Positions 1-7,533 of a DNA stretch of 64,000 bases are shown here, in pieces; position 1 is the first letter of the stretch, and the number at the start of each line of letters is the position of its first letter. Under the pieces are notes generated by a model. The model saw only the letters and a program-made list of their open reading frames with translations, searched no databases and was not told the origin of the DNA. This stretch comes from CAZJWC01 sp964550125. Its GTDB lineage: Bacteria > Bacillota > Clostridia > Christensenellales > Borkfalkiaceae. Made by a program: the position numbers and the translations under genes. The stretch covers positions 97,935 through 161,934 of the forward strand of contig CAZJWC010000003.1 of assembly GCA_964550125.1 (NCBI GenBank). The letters are read 5' to 3'.

Positions 1-1
1 A

Positions 2-217
2 TTTGCATTTGGTGAGGAGGATTTAAAGGAAAACAAACTTGTAAAAACAAAGAACTTTGAAATGCTACCTATGTCAGTTAATGAGGCCATTGAACAACTT
101 GACTTGTTAGGACATAATTTCTTTGTATTTTTAGATAAACAAAGTGATGATATTAGAGTTATCTATCGTAGAGATAGTGGTGATATCGGTATGATTGTTC
201 CACTAATCGCTAAATAA
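2..217 (+). CDS. hpf: Ribosome hibernation promoting factor, C-terminal part (partial)
   Basis: The open frame enters from the left edge and ends at a TAA at 215-217, leaving 71 codons. It encodes the conserved dimerisation domain of long-form HPF: the stretches MSVNEAIEQLDLLGHNFFVF and VIYRRDSGDIGMIVP are characteristic. In this family the domain lets two 70S ribosomes pair into inactive 100S particles in stationary phase. The N-terminal S30AE ribosome-binding domain lies outside the window. A strong hairpin terminator follows directly. The assignment is secure from the motif, though the true start cannot be seen. Confidence 0.9.
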   Translation, partial: FAFGEEDLKENKLVKTKNFEMLPMSVNEAIEQLDLLGHNFFVFLDKQSDDIRVIYRRDSGDIGMIVPLIAK

Positions 218-229
218 ATTGAAAATGAA

Positions 230-262
230 AACGGACTGCTAAGCAGTCCGTTATTTTTTATT
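230..262. terminator. Bidirectional terminator between hpf and the RsmF-like gene
   Basis: Inverted repeat ACGGACTGCT (231-240) / AGCAGTCCGT (242-251) followed by a T-rich run on the plus strand and preceded by an A-rich stretch. It separates two convergent genes. Confidence 0.8.
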
Positions 263-1607
263 TTACTAATCGTAGGGCTTTAGGGTAATGGTTTTTTACA
301 ACTCCGTTAAACTCATTATAAGTATTTCCTGATACTTTACCTAGGCCCATTGAAAATCCGTCTACACATACTAGGCACCAACCATTTTGACATCTACTCT
401 CCATTACCTCGCCTTTTAAGTACTTTTCAATCTCAATGGTATTATAATTTGAAACATTTTTGCACTCACAAGGTTTTAAGATAGTTGCAAGGTTGTGCGA
501 TGGCTCAAATCTACCATTGACAAGTTCGCCAAGTTTTACCCCTGCTCTTATCAAATGTAAATCTCTAAACTCAAACATATCTTGAGGCAAAGAGTATAAC
601 ACTCCGTTTGACTGATATATATTTAAATCGGGTTTTGTAATGAAAAACTTATCGGCAAACTCCTCAAAAAGTTTATTAGCCGTCCTGTCTGTTCTAAAGA
701 AAAATTCTTTTACAGCACTTCCCTGTTCAACTTCATCTGTTTTAGTTAAAAGGGCTAAAAAGTGTCCTTCTCCCTCAATTTTATGAGGATAGAGTTTCGC
801 CATACCAATGTCAAAATATTTCCATCCCTTAAAAGTAGGCAATTTGCAAAGTTGAAAGTTTTTGTTTTCTTGCAAGAATTTTTCAATCAACATTTCATCT
901 TCCTCTTTTGCAAAAGTACAAGTTGAGTAGACTATTTTTCCACCAACCTTTAACATTTTTGAAGCGTCATTTAAAATTTTAAGTTGTCTTTCAGCACAAA
1001 GTTTTACATTTTCAATCGACCAGTTGTCTATTGCCTCCCTTTCTTTTTTGAACATACCCTCGCCAGAACAGGGAGCATCAACTAGAATTTTATCAAAATA
1101 GGAGGGGAATTTATTTGCCAAAATATGAGTTTCCTCATTTAAAACAACTGCATTTTTAATACCCATACGCTCAACATTTTCTTGCAATATCTTTGCACGT
1201 TTGGAAACTTTTTCATTTAAGACAAGTAGCCCAGTTCCTTGCAAAAATTGTGCAAGATAAGTACCCTTACCACCAGGAGCAGAGCATAAATCAAGCACCC
1301 TCTCACCTTTATTAACGTTCAATAGGGGGACAGCAGACATTGCAGACACTTCCTGTGAATAGTATAATCCTGCAAAATGGTAAGGGTGTCTGCCTATTTT
1401 TTCTTCGTCCACGTAAAAACCCTCCTCACTCCAAGGAACACTCCTTAAAGCAAACGGTGAGATTTTTTTAAACTCGTCAATGGAAATTTTTAACGTATTT
1501 ACACGCAAACCTTTTGCAACTTGTTTTTCATATGAAGAAATGAAGGAATCAAATTCATCCTTCATATCATTTTTCATTATTTCTAAAAATTGTTTAGGTA
1601 ATACCAT
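258..1607 (-). CDS. NOL1/NOP2/sun family 16S rRNA m5C methyltransferase (RsmF-like)
   Basis: This 449-residue protein is a SAM-dependent RNA cytosine-C5 methyltransferase. SAM-binding motif I is DLCSAPGGK (about residues 106-114), the motif IV cysteine is C180 in DAPCSGEGMF, and the motif VI catalytic cysteine is C230 in YSTCTF, so both cysteines of the family mechanism are present. The region after about residue 290 corresponds to the C-terminal RNA-binding extension seen in YebU/RsmF-type proteins. The start overlaps the upstream exonuclease gene by 14 bp, so the two are probably translated from one mRNA. The exact rRNA position modified cannot be read from sequence. Confidence 0.9.
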   Translation of the reverse strand: MVLPKQFLEIMKNDMKDEFDSFISSYEKQVAKGLRVNTLKISIDEFKKISPFALRSVPWSEEGFYVDEEKIGRHPYHFAGLYYSQEVSAMSAVPLLNVNKGERVLDLCSAPGGKGTYLAQFLQGTGLLVLNEKVSKRAKILQENVERMGIKNAVVLNEETHILANKFPSYFDKILVDAPCSGEGMFKKEREAIDNWSIENVKLCAERQLKILNDASKMLKVGGKIVYSTCTFAKEEDEMLIEKFLQENKNFQLCKLPTFKGWKYFDIGMAKLYPHKIEGEGHFLALLTKTDEVEQGSAVKEFFFRTDRTANKLFEEFADKFFITKPDLNIYQSNGVLYSLPQDMFEFRDLHLIRAGVKLGELVNGRFEPSHNLATILKPCECKNVSNYNTIEIEKYLKGEVMESRCQNGWCLVCVDGFSMGLGKVSGNTYNEFNGVVKNHYPKALRLVK

Positions 1608-2568
1608 CTTTTTTACCCATACTATAAATTTCTTGTTTAGTTAAAATTTCCAATTCACCAAGTTCCTTCTTCTTTAAAGCATTTTCATATCTTTGACTGG
1701 TGTCGTTATCGCAAGGAACATATACATTTGCCATATCTATTTTAGTTGAATACCTTCCTCCATTGAGAAATATGAACTTTAATAGTGATTTAATATCTTC
1801 GTCATCAACTTCAAGTGCTTTCGAAAATATAAAAGTTTTTCCCCAAAAAACGCCCTCTCTTTGTTTACGACTGCGTAATGCATATCTCACAAAACCAGCC
1901 TTTTGTTTTGCGTGGATTCTCTTTATATTTGCCTTTTCCTCATTATACTCAACATACTTTTTAGACATACAAGGAGTTACTGAAATACAATCAATTTTAC
2001 CTGCGTAAATTTGGTGTTTTTCAATAAATTCTTTTAAAGTACACCCCTCTCTTGCACAAAGTTCCTGTGCTATTCTCATAGTTAAAAAAGCATCATCAAC
2101 AGCCTTATGTGCAACAAACTCAATATTCAACTCATTGTTTATAGTTTCAAGGCCATATTGACGAGAAAAATCGCCTATATTGTCCATATACATAACTTGA
2201 GTATCATAAAATGAAAACTCCAAAGGAACTAACTTATATCTTTGAACCTCTAATCGAAGATAGTTTACATCGTTTAAAACGGAGTGTCCAAACACTAAGC
2301 AATCTTCTCTTTCAAGCATATTTTTAATATTATCATAAACGGCGGGAAACATAGGGTATTGTTTAAAAGTTTCATACTCATAAGGTAAAACAAGTCCCTT
2401 CTTGTTTCCTCTATCCATCAAATGAAATGAACCGTTAGGATTTATCAGTATATCCTTTTTTTCAATAATATTTAGTTGTTCATCGGTACGGACATATCCA
2501 AACACACAAATTTTTGCAACATTTTTATATACACACGCACACTCGATATCAAAAAATAAATATTCCAT
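1594..2568 (-). CDS. 3'-5' exonuclease domain protein (DEDDh family)
   Basis: The 324-residue product starts with an exonuclease domain of the RNase T / DNA polymerase III epsilon type. The DEDDh metal-binding residues are visible: D7 and E9 in FDIE, D100 in FGHSVLND, H154 and D158 in AHKAVDD. This supports single-strand DNA or RNA trimming with two divalent metals. Residues from about 190 to the end (basic, with FLNGGRYSTKIDMANVYVP) do not match a domain I recognise. It lies just upstream of the RNA methyltransferase gene with overlapping ends, so a role in RNA or DNA maintenance is plausible, but the substrate is unknown. Confidence 0.8.
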   Translation of the reverse strand: MEYLFFDIECACVYKNVAKICVFGYVRTDEQLNIIEKKDILINPNGSFHLMDRGNKKGLVLPYEYETFKQYPMFPAVYDNIKNMLEREDCLVFGHSVLNDVNYLRLEVQRYKLVPLEFSFYDTQVMYMDNIGDFSRQYGLETINNELNIEFVAHKAVDDAFLTMRIAQELCAREGCTLKEFIEKHQIYAGKIDCISVTPCMSKKYVEYNEEKANIKRIHAKQKAGFVRYALRSRKQREGVFWGKTFIFSKALEVDDEDIKSLLKFIFLNGGRYSTKIDMANVYVPCDNDTSQRYENALKKKELGELEILTKQEIYSMGKKDGIT

Positions 2569-2618
2569 ATATCAAATTATATCACAAACAAGAGATTTTT
2601 CAATGAATTTTATACGCA

Positions 2619-2646
2619 TTGACAAACAAAATTTAGTAAATATTAT
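2619..2646 (+). promoter_or_regulatory. Putative sigma-A promoter upstream of the Lit-like gene
   Basis: TTGACA (2619-2624), 16-bp spacer, TATTAT (2641-2646). A second candidate, TTGACT at 2659-2664 with an AT-rich -10 near 2682-2690, would place the transcript start within a few bases of the ATG at 2699. Confidence 0.4.
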
Positions 2647-2698
2647 ATTTATGCTTTATTGACTTGCTAAAAAGATTAAAAAAATATACAATTACGGT

Positions 2699-3415
2699 AT
2701 GACAAATAAAGAAATTCATACACAAAAAAATTATCGTATTCTAAAAATAATACTTTCCATTGTTATTGCAATCTCTCTTTTATGGACGACAGTTTTTTTA
2801 TCGTTAGTTATTATAAGTAGCAACATCAATTCGTATACTGCAACATATGATAGTAAAAATACTATTGAAACTTTAAACACGGATAGTGAAAGTTTAAAAA
2901 ATTTCGCCCAAAACATAATTGACTACCTTTACAACGGAAAAGAGGATTTACAACAAATAGGCTATGTCTATGGTGAAGAACAAGAATTATACACTAAAAA
3001 CGAACTATTACATATGGAGGACGTTAAAAAAATAATAGAAGGTTTTTTCTACTCTAGTATAATAATGTTGGCACTACTTTTAGCCTGCTCTGTTACAATG
3101 TTTGTTTTAGGAGATAAAATGCAAAATAAATTGGGTTGTCTTGTCCATTGTTTACTTGGAGTGCTTGGAGCATTACTAATTTTGGTTATAATAATTGCTC
3201 TCAACTTCAACTCTGCATTTATCGTGTTCCATAAAATATTTTTTCCACAAGGTAACTGGTCTTTCCCTTCTCACTGTGTACTTGTTAACCTAATTGAAGA
3301 ACAAATGCTTTGCGAGTTCGCCTTCCAAATTTGTTTTCTATCAATTTACATTATTGGTTCAATTTTACTTATATGTAAATTTATAAAAAAAGAAAGTCTA
3401 AAAAATAACGGATAG
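2699..3415 (+). CDS. TIGR01906/DUF1461 membrane protein, Lit-like lipoprotein intramolecular transacylase
   Basis: The 238-residue protein has a TM helix at about 15-39, an extracytoplasmic segment, then three more helices (about 113-137, 145-170, 205-227). It carries signatures of the DUF1461 family: LHMEDVK containing H105, and FHKIFFPQGNWSF containing H178. In enterococcal Lit, which moves an acyl chain within lipoproteins to give the lyso form, two conserved histidines at equivalent places are required. A terminal motif usually rich in Asp/Pro is altered here (SHCVLVNLIEEQM). No Shine-Dalgarno sequence is visible before the ATG. Family assignment is good; enzymatic activity is inferred from known members. 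Confidence 0.7.
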   Translation: MTNKEIHTQKNYRILKIILSIVIAISLLWTTVFLSLVIISSNINSYTATYDSKNTIETLNTDSESLKNFAQNIIDYLYNGKEDLQQIGYVYGEEQELYTKNELLHMEDVKKIIEGFFYSSIIMLALLLACSVTMFVLGDKMQNKLGCLVHCLLGVLGALLILVIIIALNFNSAFIVFHKIFFPQGNWSFPSHCVLVNLIEEQMLCEFAFQICFLSIYIIGSILLICKFIKKESLKNNG

Positions 3416-3440
3416 CATAAATACTACCCGATATTTTTTT
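3409..3440 (+). terminator. Terminator after the Lit-like gene
   Basis: Seven-base stem with one mismatch, CGGATAG (3409-3415) / CTACCCG (3424-3430), followed by ATATTTTTTT. The left arm overlaps the stop codon. Confidence 0.55.
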
Positions 3441-3500
3441 ATATCAATCTCACTAATACATATTTTTACATAATTATATAAAAAATTTATGAAATTTTTA

Positions 3501-4070
3501 TTAAATTATAATAGGTTGAATTTGTTCATTTTTTTCTACCATAACAATCGTTTCATAAAGTTTTGAAAAATCTGCTACAAGTGATTTGGGTTTTTTAACT
3601 GCGTCATCTTGTTTAAAGGGTACAAAAAAATAATTTTTTGAATTTATTAGTTGTGCAATATTTTGCAGACTAAAACCTAATCCGTCATTTGTTGACACTG
3701 CAATGACGACAGGCTTATTATTCCTAACATGTGCCTTTGCCGTCATTAAAACAGGTGTATCTGTTATTCCGTTTGCAAGTTTTGAAAGTGTGTTACCCGT
3801 GCAAGGTGCAACAACTAATAGGTCAATCATCTTTTTTGGTCCTAACGGTTCTGCCTCAACAATCGTTGTTATCGGCTCGTTTGAAGTTATACTCTTTACT
3901 TTCTCATAAAAAGCTTTTGCCGTACCAAATCTTGTATCCATACTGTGAACAGAGTTTGAAAAAATCGGCAATATGTTAAAGCCTTTATCGGTTAAGTTTT
4001 TCAATTCAATAAGTATCTTATCGTGATTACAAAATGAGCCTGTAATCGCAAATCCTACGTTCCTAAACAT
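3501..4070 (-). CDS. spoVFB: Dipicolinate synthase subunit B
   Basis: The 189-residue flavoprotein-like subunit of dipicolinate synthase makes pyridine-2,6-dicarboxylate, the spore-core solute that confers heat resistance, from a lysine-pathway intermediate. Recognisable features are the N-terminal GFAITGSFCNH, the PIFSNSVHSMDTRFG segment, LLVVAPCTGNTLSKLANGITDTPVLMTAKAH (shown here only as a landmark near residues 85-115) and the DGLGFSLQNI stretch. The gene overlaps the end of spoVFA by 8 bp, the usual operon order, and the pair together is strong evidence that the host forms endospores. Confidence 0.93.
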   Translation of the reverse strand: MFRNVGFAITGSFCNHDKILIELKNLTDKGFNILPIFSNSVHSMDTRFGTAKAFYEKVKSITSNEPITTIVEAEPLGPKKMIDLLVVAPCTGNTLSKLANGITDTPVLMTAKAHVRNNKPVVIAVSTNDGLGFSLQNIAQLINSKNYFFVPFKQDDAVKKPKSLVADFSKLYETIVMVEKNEQIQPIII

Positions 4071-4818
4071 ACTTGTTTTCCCCCATTATACTCTCGTACA
4101 TAAGTTTTCCTGCACTTTCTATTGAAAATTTACTCGGTAATGCAGGTGCTAAAAGATATTTAAAGTGCGTTGCCATACTTTTATCTAAACAGTTTACTGA
4201 AGCCGTTTCAATAAAAAGGGTATCTCTATTTATCTTATTTGCGACATTATCGGTTATAATTGTTGCAGGTATTGTGTTGATTATTACATCAAAATTTTTA
4301 ATATCTTTTAAAAAAGAATACTTAAAATATGTATTTTTTGTGTATATGTTTGTTGACGGAAATTTTATAGGATTGAAATTTGCAACACTAAAATTTAAAC
4401 CTAACTTCCCAAACAACACTGCTAATGAAAGTGCAATCCTTCCACCACCTAAAATTAAAAGGTTATTTTGATAGATTGAACGGGGAGTATTTTCTATAAT
4501 TAAAGGCAAAACCCCTTCTGCCGTAAGCATAGCATTTTTTATTGCAAAAACTTCGTCAGTCATAAAATTGCAATGTTTTATTCTTTTTTGCTTTAATATA
4601 TCTATAAACCTATCCTCAATTTTTCCTGAATACAGAGTTATCTCATCAGGTAAAGATAGAATTTCTTTATCTGTTAATTTTTTCGCTGGAGAAAAAACAT
4701 AACAATCTCCATTTTCCCCCTTTGTTTTCCAATCATACTCTCCCACATTATATTTTCTTTGCAAAAGCCCTTTTACAACCTCGCATCTCTTATCACTTAA
4801 ATCAATATAGTAAACCAC
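4063..4818 (-). CDS. spoVFA: Dipicolinate synthase subunit A
   Basis: A 251-residue NAD(P)-binding subunit of dipicolinate synthase; the Rossmann glycine motif is LLILGGGRIALSLA. I choose a GTG start at 4818 because AGGAGG lies 7 nt upstream (complement of 4826-4831) and the protein then begins MVYYIDLSDKRC, as expected for the family; an in-frame ATG at 4887 has no ribosome binding site and would add 23 hydrophobic residues. It is the first gene of spoVFA-spoVFB. Upstream lies an AC-N17-CATA arrangement resembling a late mother-cell (sigma-K type) promoter, fitting the known sigma-K control of spoVFAB in Bacillus. Confidence 0.93.
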   Translation of the reverse strand: MVYYIDLSDKRCEVVKGLLQRKYNVGEYDWKTKGENGDCYVFSPAKKLTDKEILSLPDEITLYSGKIEDRFIDILKQKRIKHCNFMTDEVFAIKNAMLTAEGVLPLIIENTPRSIYQNNLLILGGGRIALSLAVLFGKLGLNFSVANFNPIKFPSTNIYTKNTYFKYSFLKDIKNFDVIINTIPATIITDNVANKINRDTLFIETASVNCLDKSMATHFKYLLAPALPSKFSIESAGKLMYESIMGENKYV

Positions 4819-4842
4819 TTGCAAACCTCCTATATAAAATAA

Positions 4843-4865
4843 TATGCTTAAAAAAACTTTAATGT
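4843..4865 (-). promoter_or_regulatory. Possible sigma-K/sigma-E-type promoter for spoVFAB
   Basis: On the minus strand: AC (4865-4864), 17 bp, then CATATTATTTTA starting at 4846. This resembles the AC-N16/17-CATAnnnTA consensus, with the last two bases only partly matching. Such short motifs occur by chance in AT-rich DNA. Confidence 0.35.
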
Positions 4866-4868
4866 GCT

Positions 4869-4898
4869 TTGTCAAAAATTCTTCCATTGTAATATATT
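4869..4898 (+). promoter_or_regulatory. Putative promoter of the P-loop ATPase gene (leaderless start)
   Basis: TTGTCA (4869-4874), 18-bp spacer, TATATT (4893-4898). Transcription would begin about 7 nt downstream, at the A of the ATG at 4905, and no Shine-Dalgarno sequence is present. Confidence 0.45.
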
Positions 4899-4904
4899 TT
4901 TACT

Positions 4905-5885
4905 ATGGAAAATATTAAACATTATCTAGCAAGTGCTTTAACTAATGAAAAATTCGTATCAAAATTTGAACATCTTAATCCATATAGCGATAAAAGTTTT
5001 ACTTTTATTTTAAAAGGAACTTCTGGCTCAGGAAAAAGCACTTTACTCAAAAAAATATCAAAAAAATTTTCATCGTATGGATATGCGATAGAACAGTTTC
5101 ATTGTTCATCAGACGTTGAAAGTTTAGATGGAGTACGAATAAAGGAGAAAGAGATTGCTATAATTGACGGAACTTTTCCTCATAGTGAGGATACAAAATA
5201 CCCTTTACTTTGCGACAAAATAATCAATCTTACTGACTGTATTGAGGAGGGCGTTAAAGAAAAGAAAAGTGAAATGCTTAAACTTTATTCTCAAAAATCA
5301 AAATATCTATCTAACGCTTATCTTCTGCTCCAAAGTGCTGGTTTTTTGCATAAGTCAAACCTGTCGCTAATGAAAAAAGAGGACGACTACAAAACTATTG
5401 CAAACAGAATTTTTAATGACTTTAATATTGAAAAATTTGAAAAAGTTGGAAACAAGAGAAATTTATTTTTTTCATACTTTTTAGACAAAAAGCAATGTTT
5501 AATTGACAAAAACAGGTTTAACTGCTTTGAACTGAAAAATGACGATTATTCAAACAGCCAGGTTTTAAAACAACTTTCCAAATTATTCATTGACAATGGT
5601 TATAACGTTATTGAGTTTAATGAACTTTTATGTCAAACGGAACTTGAAAGTATCCTCATTGAAGATTTAAATTTACTAATCGTTAAAAGAAACTCGCAGT
5701 CGCTAGAAAATGAGATATTAAACAATCTATCTATGCTTTATGAAATAGAAAAAATTGTTTGCAATTCCTTAAAAAAAGCAAGAGATATACACAAAGAGAT
5801 AGAAAGTTATTATCTTGAATATGTTGATTTTGACAAACTGAACATTATAACTGACAATCTAATGGCAAAAATAGAAGAGTTATAA
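4905..5885 (+). CDS. P-loop ATPase, PRK06851-like
   Basis: The 326-residue protein has a Walker A motif GTSGSGKST (about residues 38-46) in the context FILKGTSGSGKSTLLKKI and, after it, EQFHCSSDVESLDGV and AIIDGTFPH, which I associate with the PRK06851 group of uncharacterised Firmicutes ATPases. The second half looks like a second nucleotide-binding fold whose P-loop has decayed. It is transcribed divergently from spoVFAB with an 86-bp gap, and starts without any ribosome binding site, so the mRNA may be leaderless. The biochemical role is unknown; a link to sporulation is suggested only by its neighbour. Confidence 0.65.
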   Translation: MENIKHYLASALTNEKFVSKFEHLNPYSDKSFTFILKGTSGSGKSTLLKKISKKFSSYGYAIEQFHCSSDVESLDGVRIKEKEIAIIDGTFPHSEDTKYPLLCDKIINLTDCIEEGVKEKKSEMLKLYSQKSKYLSNAYLLLQSAGFLHKSNLSLMKKEDDYKTIANRIFNDFNIEKFEKVGNKRNLFFSYFLDKKQCLIDKNRFNCFELKNDDYSNSQVLKQLSKLFIDNGYNVIEFNELLCQTELESILIEDLNLLIVKRNSQSLENEILNNLSMLYEIEKIVCNSLKKARDIHKEIESYYLEYVDFDKLNIITDNLMAKIEEL

Positions 5886-5887
5886 AA

Positions 5888-5918
5888 AAAGGCTTCCTAT
5901 CATTAAAGGAAGCCTAAA
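5888..5918. terminator. Bidirectional terminator
   Basis: AGGCTTCCT (5890-5898) / AGGAAGCCT (5907-5915) with A-rich and T-rich flanks, between convergent genes. Confidence 0.75.
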
Positions 5919-5920
5919 AT

Positions 5921-7087
5921 TTATACTGATTTTTTATCTATTGAAATGACGCTATGAAGTTTTTCATCTTTTCTACTTATCTCATATGTTATATTATAAA
6001 TCAACTCGTCATCACTCAATTTAAAGCCGAAAGGAACAACTAAATCAAAGATTAGGTTATTTCTTTTTTCACCTTTCGTCATCCTAAAATCGTGAATTGA
6101 AAGCCCTTCATCTATGTTATTTACAATTTCACACACCATTTGTTTCATTTTAATTGTATCTTCGTCATCATTTTCAACGGGGTCCATATGAATAACTGCT
6201 TGACATTTAAAATTTTTCTTTAATGAATCCTCAATCTCATCAATCAACTCGTGGGCTTTAATTGAATCCATTTTACAAGGGACTTCGGCATGAAGGGATA
6301 CTACAACAACTCCTACACCGTAATCATGCACCATTAAATCGTGAACCCCTATTATATTTTGATAACTTAAAACATGCCACTCTATTGATTTAACAAATTC
6401 AGGGTTAGGTCTTTCACCTAGCAATGGACTTAAACTTTCAAGTGCTGTTTTAATACCAGTATAGCAAATAAATATTGCCACTAATATACCGATATAAGCA
6501 TCAATATTTACACCAAAAGAATAAAAAACCACAACCCCCATTAAGACGGAAGTGGTTGCACAAACATCTGCAATACAATCCATTGATGTGGCCTTCATTG
6601 CCGTTGAATTTATTTTTTTCCCTATGCTCCTGTTATATAAAAACATCCAAAACTTTATAAGCACCGATATGCAAAGAATAACAATTGACAAAATACCATA
6701 TTTAATCTCTGTTGGAGTAATTACTTTTTCAATAGAGCCTTTACCAAGTTCAATGCCAATTACAATAACAATGATAGCCACGATAAGTCCTGCAACATAT
6801 TCAATTCTACCGTGTCCATAAGGGTGTTTTGAATCAGCAGGAGTAGAGGCAAGTTTAAAACCAACAAGGGTTATTATAGAGGAGCCAGCATCCGACAAGT
6901 TGTTAAACGCATCTCCGAGTATTGACATAGCACCTGCAATCAGTCCTGCAAACAACTTACCAACGAATAAAATTACATTTAAAATGATGCCTAAAATTCC
7001 CGTTAAAAAGCCATACTTTTTTCTAACCTCTGGGTTTTTGTAATCTTTATACTCTTTTATAAAAATTTTTGAAAGCAACTTTATCAT
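5921..7087 (-). CDS. Cation diffusion facilitator family metal exporter
   Basis: The 388-residue protein has the six-helix CDF membrane domain followed by an extended cytoplasmic C-terminal domain. Metal-site motifs are GDAFNNLSD in helix 2, HPYGHGRIEY after helix 2-3 and SMDCIADVC in helix 5 (D-x3-D). An Asn/Asp plus Asp/Asp set is the pattern described for Mn-exporting CDFs, whereas Zn exporters usually have His in these places, so Mn(II) efflux is my best inference. The C-terminal part (VHDLMVHDYG, VIHMDPVE) matches the usual metal-sensing ferredoxin-like fold and then continues for roughly 80 residues. Confidence 0.85.
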   Translation of the reverse strand: MIKLLSKIFIKEYKDYKNPEVRKKYGFLTGILGIILNVILFVGKLFAGLIAGAMSILGDAFNNLSDAGSSIITLVGFKLASTPADSKHPYGHGRIEYVAGLIVAIIVIVIGIELGKGSIEKVITPTEIKYGILSIVILCISVLIKFWMFLYNRSIGKKINSTAMKATSMDCIADVCATTSVLMGVVVFYSFGVNIDAYIGILVAIFICYTGIKTALESLSPLLGERPNPEFVKSIEWHVLSYQNIIGVHDLMVHDYGVGVVVVSLHAEVPCKMDSIKAHELIDEIEDSLKKNFKCQAVIHMDPVENDDEDTIKMKQMVCEIVNNIDEGLSIHDFRMTKGEKRNNLIFDLVVPFGFKLSDDELIYNITYEISRKDEKLHSVISIDKKSV

Positions 7088-7110
7088 TTTGTACCTCTAA
7101 TTTTCATTTG

Positions 7111-7139
7111 ATTTTATCATAATAAACTAAAAATAGCAA
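7111..7139 (-). promoter_or_regulatory. Putative promoter of the CDF gene
   Basis: Minus strand TTGCTA (7139-7134), 17-bp spacer, TAAAAT (7116-7111). Confidence 0.5.
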
Positions 7140-7146
7140 CAAATTA

Positions 7147-7176
7147 AAAAAGAATAGCAAATGCTATTCTTTTATA
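7147..7176 (-). terminator. Terminator after the cupin gene
   Basis: AGAATAGCA (7151-7159) / TGCTATTCT (7162-7170) followed on the minus strand by a T run. It closes the ECF-coaX-hom-cupin unit. Confidence 0.7.
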
Positions 7177-7178
7177 TT

Positions 7179-7520
7179 TTATTTAATAATAGTTGCAAGA
7201 AGTTCCAAAGGTTCATCACTTACATTTGCAATGGAGTGAGAATCGCCCTTTTGAACAATGGCGCTATCTCCTGCAGAAAGTTTACTCTTTTCATTACCAT
7301 CAAAATACTCGGCAATTCCTCTCAAAATATAGAAAATTTCGCTATCCTTTTCGTGCTTATGAAAACCGATTGAACATCCACTTTTTAAAGTAAGTTTTGC
7401 ACACATTTTTACATTTTCAGGCAAGTCAGTTTTTATTAAATCTTTTTTAATAACTTTCCCCTCGCCACCGTGTAAACCTTCAATTTCAGTTATTTGCATA
7501 TCATATGCTCTATTTAACAT
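7179..7520 (-). CDS. Small single-domain cupin protein
   Basis: A 113-residue cupin. The two cupin motifs are visible: GFHKHEKDSEIFYILRG (two His and a Glu) and a later GDSHSI with His, giving the usual metal-binding set for Mn, Fe or Zn. I use the ATG at 7520, which has AGAGG 7 nt upstream; a TTG further upstream would overlap hom and lacks a good site. The gene follows hom by 13 bp and ends at a terminator. Small cupins of this type have many roles (sugar-binding sensors, isomerases, dioxygenases), and nothing here tells which. Confidence 0.75.
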   Translation of the reverse strand: MLNRAYDMQITEIEGLHGGEGKVIKKDLIKTDLPENVKMCAKLTLKSGCSIGFHKHEKDSEIFYILRGIAEYFDGNEKSKLSAGDSAIVQKGDSHSIANVSDEPLELLATIIK

Positions 7521-7533
7521 AATAAGCCTCTTA

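Noticed and set aside
1700..2008. 102-codon frame on the plus strand
   Set aside because: Entirely inside the exonuclease gene on the other strand; no start signals.
4819..4887. ATG start at 4887 for spoVFA
   Set aside because: It lacks a ribosome binding site and adds 23 hydrophobic residues; the GTG at 4818 has AGGAGG at ideal distance.
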